A stretch of 64,000 nt of DNA from the NCBI GenBank assembly GCA_963920575.1, contig OY986965.1, forward strand, positions 8,635,134 through 8,699,133. The letters run 5' to 3'. A model generated the notes under the pieces. That model made no database searches. It was not told the origin of the DNA and worked only from the letters and a program-made list of their open reading frames with translations. This stretch comes from Narthecium ossifragum. Its lineage: Eukaryota; Streptophyta; Magnoliopsida; Dioscoreales; Nartheciaceae. Of this stretch, positions 9,551-19,442 are shown in pieces (within the stretch, counting starts at the first letter, position 1; every line of letters starts with the position of its first letter). A program made the position numbers and the translations under genes.

Positions 9551-11615
9551 CTATGTTTGCTTGATTGTTTGCTTGCTTTGTTTTCCTTGATTGTATGCTT
9601 GTATTTTTCATATTTGTTTGTATGCATGCTTGGTTTTCTTTGTGTTGTGCTAAATTGAATTGATGTGATTTCGTTGTTGTTTGAAAATAAATTGAATGTG
9701 TTGTGATCATTGATCATTTCTTTGGTGGAATGTTTGTGATTTTGAGCATTTAATCATCATGAGTGAGAGAGAATGGATGCATCATTGTTTGGTTTGCTTA
9801 ATTTCTATTGTTTTGAGGGAGTACTTTCTTATTTGTGTATATGAGTCATTGTGTAGAGGGTGTGCCTCTTTTTAAAGTAAACATGATGGTTTGTTGTTTG
9901 TATCGAGGGTGTACCTCTTCTAGTCTAAATGTGAAATGGTTGTATGCACTTATTGCTATATCATTATACAAAGGAAATGCTGCCCAAATTTTTCATGAAC
10001 TTTAATTGTTTAGCTTCTGTATTCTAATGTGCTTGGGCTATGCTCTCTTTGATTCACAGGACATGCACAAAGGGGATTGGACATTGAACTCAATGTCAAT
10101 TTCCAATCCCAATCTCTCCTCTCTACTTGACTAAGCCCTTAGGATTTATTTCTTCTTCCTTATAACTCACAAATAGATTTTTTATGCAAGATTGAACACA
10201 TCACACAATTACTGAGCAACAACTAAGGTTATCTCTTTCCCTTACCTTTCACTCGTGCTTGAGGACAATCCCGTTCAAATTGGGGGGTATGCATTTCATG
10301 CATGATAACCATTTTGTATTTACACTTGAAATGCCAAATGCTTGCATTAATGATTATGTGATAAATTCAACTCTCGTACCTTTTATGGATGATTGTTGCA
10401 TGATATATTCGAAGCTTCACATATTTATAAGGGTTTGCTCATCACGATAGGGATACTATTCTTCATTCACTTTAACCCGCTTGCTACATGTTAAAGTTGA
10501 TTGAGTAATTCATCATCACTTTATATTCGCACACTTATGAGGGGTTGATTAGTCAATTTGAGTTTGGTACCTTGAAGGATTAAGAAGTCAAAGGTAGGGA
10601 TCATGGTTCGCTTAATAAAAAATGGCTATGCTCGTGTAGTGAAATCCGAAAGCTTAGTAACCGGACAATGTGCGTAACAACGTGTATTGTTCGCGTCAAA
10701 CGGCCTAGGATTGAAAAAATATATGTGTGTTGACTAATTATAATTCGTAGCCTTCTAGGTTCGAGCAATTAAGTCCGAGGGGTGCTTTATCTCCCAATGC
10801 CCTAAGACCATTTGGTTTGGGAGCCATTGACCCAAAGCTCGTTACAAGGGCCTAGAAGAGAGCTTAAGGGATTATGACATTGCACGGTCGCACAGCAATG
10901 AAAAAAAATATAAGAGAAAAATAAAAAAAAATATGTGTGTTGACTAGTTATAATTCGTAGCCTTTTGGGTTCGAGCAATTAAGTCCGAGGGGTGCTTTAT
11001 CACCCAATACCCTAAAGCCATTTGGTTTGGGAGTCATTGACCCAAAGCTCGTTACAAGGATCTAGAAGAAAGCTTAATGGATTATAACATTGCATGAACG
11101 CACACTAAGTAAGAAAAGTATAAAGAGTAGCCATGTTACATTTTAGCAAACATGTGAAATACTTGAGATGACTAAACCGGATTGGGTCTTACTTGGTTGA
11201 TTTTGAAAACCCCAAACACGTGTGCGGTAACATCTTACACTTGGATTCCTTGACTATATTATAATTGTACTAAGTGCTTTAAAGTCCTTGAAGGGTAATA
11301 ATCATTGTTTGATTAGCATATTTCTTATATTTGTGTGATTTGAAGGATATCATTATGCACATGATTCTATTATTTGACATTGGAATAAATCTAGATCACA
11401 TATGAATTGATGTATTGTTTCTTGACATTTTGATTGTAAATGGGATGTTTGTGGGTATCATCACTGTAAACCCTCACGAGACAACACTCGTCCTCTATGG
11501 TAAACCTAAGGGTTTAACAGCTTGTTGTACATGCTAAGTGCAATCGTGAGTCCTACGAAAGTGGCTAGTTAGATTTTATTTGTTTTTTTTTTGGTTTGCT
11601 CGAGTACTAGCAAAG
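9551..11615 (+). other. 3' noncoding region of element B
   Basis: About 2.1 kb without credible coding. It holds a block at 10653-10705 (CTTAGTAACCGGACAATGTG and on) shared with element C, and a tandem duplication of about 205 bp at 10714-11110. Only short incidental frames occur. Confidence 0.7.
10714..11110 (+). repeat. Tandem duplication (about 205 bp x 2) in element B
   Basis: The two units start near ATATGTGTGTTGACTA and each contains TTTGGGAGYCATTGACCCAAA, a 6-bp inverted repeat (10818-10838 and 11024-11044). Copies differ at a modest number of sites, including compensated and loop positions. Both lie in the 3' noncoding region. Confidence 0.85.
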
Positions 11616-11631
11616 TTCAAGTTGGGGGGTG
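11616..11631 (+). other. Polypurine tract of element B
   Basis: TTCAAGTTGGGGGGTG directly precedes the 3' LTR. It is the plus-strand primer site, of the same form as element C at 49738-49752. Confidence 0.8.
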
Positions 11632-13429
11632 TGATGAGTCACAAAATATGCATAATTCACCCATTTAACTTGGCTTTGTTAGCTCTCAAGCAATGCATTT
11701 CTAATATCTTTTCATGTTATTTCAGGTACAAGAGTTTCCAAAGAGAGTTGAATCGATTTCGGCCTTAAAAGACATAAATGGCACAAAATCTGCCATATTT
11801 GGATTGAACCAGACCCAGTCCGAATTGAATTCAGACCATACCCAGTCTGGATGGATCCAGAATTGATCCAGACCCAGTCTGGATTGATCCAGACTTGATC
11901 CAGACCCAGTCTGGATGAATCCCGAATATTTGGATCGATCCAACCCAGTCTGGATCAATCCAAACCAGTCTGGATCGATCCAAACCAGTCTCGATCGATC
12001 CAAACCTATTCTGGATCGATCCAAACCTATTCTGGATCGATCCAAACCAGTTTGGATCGATCCAAAACCCTTTTCAGGGACCAGTTTTGCACTTTTTACA
12101 CATTGGATCGATCCAAACCAGTCTGGATCAATCCAGAATCGATCCGAACCAGTCTGGATTGATCCAAAACCCTTTCCAGAGAGTCGTGACTCTCTGTTAC
12201 ATCTTGGATCGATCCAAACTCATATTGAATCGATCCAAGCCGTTAGAAACCCAGATTTTGACATCTTGGATCGATCCAAACCTATTTCGGATCGATCCAA
12301 GACCGGCTGACGGGTAAAAACGGACGGTTCTGATCTGATCCGAGGGTCCACGAATTGGGGCCTATAAATAGGGGTTTTGGCTCTTATTTTGGGCTTTTTC
12401 TCCACTCTTTTTCCCTCCTTTCTCCAGCCTTCTCTACTCCTTTAGTTTTTGGAGATTTCTCCTCTCATCCTTGAGGATTTAGGGCTTTGAGGGTGGATTT
12501 TGATGGAGAAGATGGGTGAAGCCTCCTCTTCCATGGCATTCCTACCCAAGATGAGTAGCTAAATCTCTTCTCCTTGGAAATTTTATGATGTATTAGGGCT
12601 TTTCCTTAGAATTCTCTTTTGATTCTTGATATAATGAATTCTCATGTAATTCTATATTTCTTCAATGAATTCCATTATTGAATGGTTTGATTACCTTGTT
12701 TTGCATGAAATTGCTTGAGAATATGATGATGCCTACTAGATGTTTGATGCAATTCCTCAAAGAAGAGGCTATTCTAGAACCATATCCATTCTAGGGGATG
12801 AATCCTTGATCTAGGGATAGGATCTTGAGGTGCTAGAACCACCCCAAGCCAAAGTTATCCTACCCACTATTCTCGACTTAGATGAGGGATGGGATTGAGG
12901 TATTAAACCCATCTCAATCCAAGACCTTATCCATACAAAGCCTTGATCTTTTGCCAACGATATGACCTTAGTCCGGCAATCGTTGAGCTATGATCGAATT
13001 AGAGCCTCGATCATGGATCTTTACCTTGTTATGCACGCGATGAGATGATCCTAACCCGACATCTCATTAGCGGTGAGCGATATTAATTCTACGCTCACCG
13101 ATATCCAATTTAGATGATCTTGTGAGTGTCATGCATCTTGATTCATAGAGATAATATTTAGACCCTAATTCGGATTGGAATTCCTTAGGAATTCTTCCTT
13201 GATAAATTTCCTCTTTAGTTCTTTTAGAATACTATAGTTAGGAAACTCCAATAATCAACTCAATTACTTCCAATTATTCTAGAGATTATATCACATTTGC
13301 TAGTTCGACCATCTAATTCCTTGAGGATTCGACCCGTACTCCCATTAACTACGTTGTAGTTAATTAGTAGTTCGGTAATTTGTTTTGCCCGCCTTTGATT
13401 TAATTAACGACACAGTTCAAGGCGAGTTA
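11632..13429 (+). repeat. 3' LTR of element B
   Basis: Starts TGATGAGTCAC and ends GGCGAGTTA (terminal CA changed to TA), 1798 bp, followed by the target duplication ACCGA. Nearly the same as the 5' LTR apart from indels in the palindrome array and near 12630. Confidence 0.92.
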
Positions 13430-13612
13430 ACCGAGGAGAGGGTTCTCCCTCCTGTCGACGGGCGGATCGCTGCGGCGGTCTTGTTGGACTTTCTGCAGCT
13501 GGACCCATCTAGGTTCAGTGGTGGGTTAGCAGGTCTAGTGGCCAGGGCACGTCAGTTTGAGCAGGGGCTTCGATCAGAGATCAGGCGACGGACCTGTTCT
13601 TACCGCTTCTAG
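13430..13612 (+). pseudogene. Chromovirus A gag, continuation with internal deletion
   Basis: Continues the gag frame after B (EERVLPPVDGRIAAAVLLDF). The segment FSGGLAGLVARARQFEQGLR joins the early gag motif directly to the late RRFEQGLRPEI-type motif, so most of the central gag domain is deleted in frame. The frame then ends at 13612 by stop. Confidence 0.7.
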
Positions 13613-14636
13613 GCGTACTCAGCAGTTCTGGACTGCGCCTTGGCAGTAGAGGCGCAGTTGCGAGGCGAGAGGTGCCGGGCAGTTCCACCGGCATCCTCTA
13701 CCAGCGCACCACAGAGACCCCAGTTCAGAGGGGGATTTGGCAGGGGTCAGCAGCGACATCCACGACACTTCCAGCAGCAGTCGCAGCGCCTGCAGCACTC
13801 CCAGTAGCAGTTGTCGAGTTCAGCAGGCCAGTTCCTCCGGACGGCCGGGCCGTCTGGGCAGGCTTCGTCAGGGGGAGGCCAGGGCCAGCAGCCTGGCGGC
13901 GCGTCGCTCGCCTGTTTCCAGTGCGGGCAGCCGGGGCACTACCGTAGAGACTGTCCTTTGCGAGGAGCGCGGGGCGCTATGCCGCAAGGCAGTAGTGGCG
14001 GAGGGTCTGGTACCTGTTAGGGGAACAGCGGGGGGCGCGGACCAGGGGCTGGACCGAGCCGCTCCAGAGGTGGAGGCGGCCAGCGGGGGCATCTGTTTGC
14101 TCTTCCGGAGCGTGAGCAGCCGGACACCGTTCAGCAGTACCAGCAGGCAGCGGCAGAGCCATCCGTCCTCTGAGGTAATTTCTCAGCTTTCTAGTTCCTT
14201 AGTAGATATGCTGATAGATTCTGGGGTGTCTCTTTCCTATGTTGCTAGCATGTGCGTGGCATCGCTAGGGTTAGAGACGAGTCAGCTAGAGCTGACACAG
14301 TCTGTAGATTCACCGATCGGCGGGGCAGTCAGGGTAGACCGAGTCTGCCGATCATGTTCGTTGGAGATTGGAGGCCTCCGGGTCTGTCTAGACCTGCGGG
14401 TGTTAGACATGACCAGCTTTGACGTGATATTCGGTATGGACTGGTTGGCAGCATACCGAGCCGTCATCGACTGTGGTCGCCGAAGGGTGGTAGCTTGGAC
14501 ACCTGACGGGACACAGTTTGTGTTGTTGGGCGATCGGTTCTCCGCCGATTCCTTTGCTTGTGGTGTAGGGAGGCGTGGCAGCGAGCTCTCAGCCTTGTTG
14601 GCCAGCCTGTCCCTGTTCGATTCTGAGGGAGTGTAG
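13613..14636 (+). pseudogene. Chromovirus A gag zinc knuckle and protease
   Basis: The zinc knuckle CFQCGQPGHYRRDC (CX2CX4HX4C) is read at about 13914-13956 in one frame. The protease is in another: MLIDSGVSLSYV (active-site DSG in place of DTG or DSG-A) near 14208 and SFDVIFGMDWLAAYRAVID near 14420-14470 in the 13737-14636 frame. A frameshift between the two and the stop at 14636 separate them from RT. Protease would cut the polyprotein. Confidence 0.8.
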
Positions 14637-14657
14637 CAGAGCAGTTTTCCCAGGATC

Positions 14658-16599
14658 GTGTGCGACTACACCGACGTGTTCCCCGAGGTGTTGCCAGGGC
14701 TTCCACCGCCCAGAGAGGTTGATTTTGAGATCGACCTAGTACCAGGTATCGCACCGATCTCTCTCCTAGCTTTCAGGATGGCACCAGCAGAGCAGAGTGA
14801 GTTGAGGACCCAGCTAGATGAGTTTGTGGTGGTGTTCGTCGACGACATTCTCATGTACTCTCGGTCAGAGGCGGAGCACGAGCGACACTTGGCGACAGTG
14901 TTGCAGCTACTTCGGGAGCATCGGCTTTATGCCAAGGCTTCCAAGTGTGAGTTCTGGCTTGCACAGGTGGGGTTCCTTGGACACGTGGTGTCGGCAGCAG
15001 GGATCTCAGTAGACCCCGCCAAGATCGAGGCAGTGGTACAGTGGCAGAGACCGAGGACAGTGTTTGAGGTCCACAGTTTCCTGGGCTTGGCGGGGTACTA
15101 CATGCAGTTCGTGCGGGACTTCTCCAGAGTCGCCGGGCCGTTGACCAGACTGACACAGAAGGCCGTCCCATTCGTGTGCGATGATGCTAGTGAGCGAGCC
15201 TTCGTAGAGCTGAGGACCAGGTTGACCAGTGCATCGGTGCTGATCGTCCTCGAGCGAGGCGTTGGTTACAGTGTCTACTGCGATGCCAGTGGAGAGGGTT
15301 TGGGGTGTGTCCTCATGCAGGAGGGCCACGCAGTTTCCTATGGTTCTCGCCAGCTGAAGAACCAAGAGAGGAACTACCCGACCCATGACTTGGAGCTTAC
15401 AGCGGTGGTCTTCGCCCTGAAGACCTGGCGTCACTACCTCTATGGTGAGAAGTTTTCTGTCTTCTCGGACCATAAGAGCTGGAGGCACGTTTTCACCCAA
15501 CGTGACCTCAACCTGAGGCAGCGACGCTGGATGGAGCTACTGGAGGACTACGACTTCAAGTTGCATTACCATCCTGGTAAGGCAAACGTCGTAGCAGACG
15601 CGCTGAGCAGACAGGTGAGAGACACCAGAGCAGCAGTTGCAGGGTTGTCAGCGCGGCAGTGGCAGACTCTAGAGACGGCGGGCCAGTTGGAGCTCGAGTT
15701 TGAGGATCGGGGATCCAGCAGCTTCCTCTACGCAGTGCAGAGTACGCCAGCAGTCTTAGCCAGAGTGTTAGAGGCACATCACAGTGACCCAGAGCTCGAG
15801 GAGTTACGCACATCGGCGGGCACGGAGGGCGCAGACGGAGACTGGACAGTATCGCCGGACGGAGGGCTACGGTTCAGAGGCAGAGTAGCAGTTCCAGCAG
15901 ATCCGGCTCTTCGAGACGATGTCCTACGAGAGTTCCACCACTCTCACTTTGCAGTTCATCCCGGCGGCACCAAGATGTACCAGGGTCTTCTGCAGCAATT
16001 CTGGTGGCGCGGGATGAAGAGGGCAGTGACGGAGTTCGTATCGCGCTGCCTTACCTGTCAGAAGGTCAAGGCAGAGCACCAGCGGACTCCGGGGTTACTT
16101 CAGCCGCTTCCACTAGCTGAGTGGAAGTGGGGGCACATCACGATGGACTTCGTAACCGGGCTACCGAGATCTCCTAGGGGGAATGACGCGATTTGGGTCA
16201 TCGTTGATCGATTGACCAAATCGGCGCACTTCCTGCCTATGCGGACGACAGACTCGACTGACATGTTGGGCAGTTTGTACGTCAGAGAGGTAGTCAGACT
16301 ACACGGGGTTCCAGTTTCAATCGTTTCAGACCGTGACCCCAGGTTCACCAGTAGGTTCTAGCGGGGCTTTCAGGAGGCAGTTGGTACACTCCTAACCTTC
16401 AGTACGGCGTTTCATCCGCAGACAGACGGGCAGTCAGAGCGGACGATCCAGATCTTGGAGGACATGCAGAGAGCATGTGTCCTCGATGCAGGAGGCAGCT
16501 GGGTGGAGCACGTTTCCTTGGTGGAGTTCGCCTACAACAACAGCTACCAGTCCAGTCTTGGAGTAGCACTTTTCGAGGCGTTGTACGGTAGGCCGTGTC
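14658..16599 (+). pseudogene. Chromovirus A RT, RNase H and integrase (RT deleted internally)
   Basis: The frame 14658-16361 begins [16 protein letters not shown] and runs to [15 protein letters not shown], then jumps directly to [13 protein letters not shown] at about 14822. About 130 residues of RT fingers and palm that normally lie between are missing, although the YVDD-type catalytic motif (FVDD) is kept. RNase H follows ([17 protein letters not shown]), then integrase with the HHCC region ([11 protein letters not shown]) and the DDE core ([20 protein letters not shown]). TAG at 16359-16361 replaces a Trp codon and the integrase reads on to 16599, where A2 interrupts it. It cannot encode an active RT. 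Confidence 0.88.
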
Positions 16600-19274
16600 T
16601 GTCGCGCCCCGACCCGCGGAAGCCCAACCGGGCCGGGCGACGCGAACCGGAACCTAACTAAATGGGGAAATAAAGGCGAGGGGTTCCCCCAACTTACTGA
16701 TTTCATTAAACAGTTTATAAGCACCTCTGAATAATACAATAATTTCAAACCTCAAAAGATATAATATAATATTCAAAAACCTCAAAGGGGTTACAACAGT
16801 TTATACATCATACTCCCGTAGGAAACTAACTATAACAAAAGTGTAGAAAGGGATCACCGGTCCTCAAACCCCGCCAGACACCGCCGCGCCACCAAACACC
16901 TGCCCGGTAGGGGCGACTGAAGAAGAGCTGGCGCCTGCAACTGCAAAACGCAGGCCGGGTAGGAGTGAGCATAAAGCTCAGTAGGGTTCTACACTACGTC
17001 ACACAGAAGGAAGGGGAACACAAGAGTGTCGCCCTCGAGTAAGACCTGGGTGCATACAGGGGTCCCAAAACCCCACCGCGTGTCCCTGAGGCCCAGGGGC
17101 AGCACTCAGTAGAAGAATAGCACTGGCGACACAACTACAGGAACCCGACACTGCAAGGTCCACAAAGTGGGACACCAGCTACACATCAGCATCTGACTCA
17201 AGGCCGACATGACCTCTATATTCACCAAGCAACCTGTGTACCAGTCATCTAAGCCTATCATCAAATTCGACTAGACACTACAATTCAAACTGGGTCCTAA
17301 CTACCCAAACCCGGTCCTAGGGCTAAATCCGAGCTTCCAGCCTCGGGACGGCGATCCACAAATCACCAACGCCTTAACCATGCAACTAATGCACAACAAA
17401 GAATGCATGCTATGAACATACACAAGCAATAGGAAATAGGCATGCAACAGTATGTCAAGGCAGCATACAAGTCCAACAGGATCGCTGCAGCAGTACTACC
17501 AACCGCTGCCAGCAGATCCGCAGCGGATCCCGGCATTACGACGGTACCACGACCGTCAACCGCGAACTCCAGCAACAGGAAGTAACCCCGAAAACCGATG
17601 AACAGTAAACATATAATATTATAATCCGACATTATACTATTATATTCAAAACACCAAAACCTCTACTTAGAGGCTAAGTGGTCCCGTCGATCCGATGTCT
17701 AAAGGACTTCGGATTCAAGATCCAACTTAGACTTTTGTAGATCTACAAGCTGGGATCAACATACCCAAAATCCATGATCATCAAACGGTTTGATTAATGG
17801 AAAAATATTAATCAAAACAGCTAATCAAAACTCCATAAAACACCATCAGTCAGCTTGGGATCGATCCGGAACAATTTGGATCGATCCAAAGCTTCATACC
17901 AACCCATAAAACACTATCAGTCAACTTGGGATCGATCCGGAACAATTTGGATCGATCCAAAGCTTCATACCAGCTTCAGGAAACATTCTCTACAAGCAGC
18001 TAGTTGACCCCATCGATCCGACGTTCCAACGACGTCGGATTCAAGATCCAACTAAGAATCTAGTAGATCTATCTTCCAGGATCAACATATCCAAAATCCA
18101 TGATCATCCAACGGTTGGTTTAACAGGAAAACATTACTCAAAACAGCTAATCAAAACTAACTTACCAATGCTTGCTGCAACGCAGCCCTCCAGCAATCAA
18201 TTCATAAAAATTCGTAGGCAAATCGAAAAAATACAAAATAAACTGAAATGGAAAGCTAACGAAGAGATCTACAACTCCTATGTTTATCAAAAGCCAAGAT
18301 CATACACGTACAAGCCGAAAAACTCGCCGCAAGCCGGCTGTTCTTCAAGAACAGCAGAAAACCAGAAAATCCGAGATTAATCATGCATAAATCCTACTCA
18401 AATCTCAACCAAAGATCATGAAAATTATATCAGTAATTATAATAGCCAAGAAGCATCCAACAACACAATTTCATCAAGATCTAAGGGCTAGATCTAACGA
18501 AACCCATTAATTAACTCTTGTAGGTAGAACAGCTACCGAACTGCGCTAAACCTCAGCTGATTCCCCGCTAACCAGCTGCTAACCAAGCTCCAACCCACGT
18601 CAGTGATCGTCCTCACGTCGCTACGATTCCAACGAGCCTTCAAGCTCCCAAAATGGTGGTCGGAGGAGGGAGAACGGCAACGAAAGAGATGGCTGCCGGG
18701 AAGAACAGAGGAAACAGGGCACCGCGGGAAGAAGAAAGAAAGAAGGAAGAGAAGAGAAGGAAGAAGAGGAGGAAAAGAGAAGGGGAAGGTCGGGGAAGGT
18801 CGGGGAAGGTCGGGGAAGGTGGGGAAGGTGAAGAAGAGGACCTCTCCTTTGACAACGGAGAGCAATGGCCACGACAGCCGTCCTCGCAAACCCAACTGCC
18901 CAAGTGCTCTACAGTACTCGGATCGATCCAAGGCCAAAATGGATCGATCCAAGACAGGCTGGATCGATCCAAAATGTTTGGATCGATCCAAACGGGTCAA
19001 AAAAATCCACCGACTCGCTCACGAGTCCGATCGATCGCTCAAGGGCAGTAAGCTGCCCAAAAGCAAGCTTCAGCGCGCCCGAGCTGGGATCTTCCGATCC
19101 CGGGTCCACCTAACCATTCTAATCAAGCACTAACACAAATAAGGTCAGTGTGTGCACACGCGGGTGTGAAACAAACCAACAAGGCGCAATTTACCAAATT
19201 GCCCTTACGGTCCACAACGAACCACGGGCCCGACCCAGGCGGTCGACCCAGGAATGGAGGGACAGGTCCTCACA
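16600..19274 (-). repeat. Left LTR of A2, inverted
   Basis: Reverse complement of the LTR at 23697-26321, complete from U5 end (16600) to U3 end (CCTCACA, 19268-19274), 2675 bp. It differs by small indels such as a duplicated AAACCTCAAA segment near 16750-16780. It contains internal duplications (17836-17985; 17688-17810 against 18003-18150) and palindrome units at 17870-17960 and 18918-19030. Confidence 0.9.
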
Positions 19275-19275
19275 C

Positions 19276-19422
19276 GAAATTATTGTATTATTCAGGGGTG
19301 CATATGAACTGTTTAATGAAATCAGTAAGTTGGGGGAACCCCTCGCCTTTATTTCCGCATTTAGTTAAGTTCCGGTTCGCGTCGCCTGGCCCTGTTGGGC
19401 TTCCGCGGGTCGGGGCGCGACA
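19276..19422 (+). repeat. Truncated LTR (last 147 bp, plus) next to the inverted LTR
   Basis: Starts GAAATTATTGTATTATTCAG and ends GGGGCGCGACA, matching 26175-26321. One extra base (C, 19275) separates it from the inverted LTR. In the complete LTR its first base lies 29 bp downstream of TATAAA at 26146, where transcription would be expected to start. Confidence 0.85.
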
Positions 19423-19424
19423 GC

Positions 19425-19442
19425 TTGGTATCAGAGCATAGG
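19425..19442 (+). other. Primer binding site of A2
   Basis: TTGGTATCAGAGCATAGG, initiator-methionine tRNA type, directly after the truncated LTR. It marks the start of the interior and confirms plus orientation. Confidence 0.8.

Larger units (their letters stand above)
6284..13429 (+). mobile_element. Element B: non-autonomous Athila/Tat-like LTR retrotransposon
   Basis: A complete 7146-bp element with two LTRs (6284-8042 and 11632-13429), a tRNA-Asp-type PBS, a polypurine tract and an exact 5-bp target duplication ACCGA (6279-6283 and 13430-13434). It encodes a single ORF and no protease, RT, RNase H or integrase. LTR start, PBS, PPT and several noncoding blocks resemble the Athila/Tat-type element C, so its proteins were probably supplied by that kind of element. 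Inserted in the gag of chromovirus A. Confidence 0.92.

Noticed and set aside
13672..14162. Overlapping frames on both strands in the gag-protease part of A
   Set aside because: Shadow frames of GC-rich coding DNA; only the zinc knuckle and protease frames match known motifs.
18603..19133. Lys/Arg/Glu-rich frames of up to 176 codons inside the A2 LTRs (and 23920-24418)
   Set aside because: They lie in LTR sequence (GA-rich tract), appear in both LTR copies with frame differences, and are not followed by gag.
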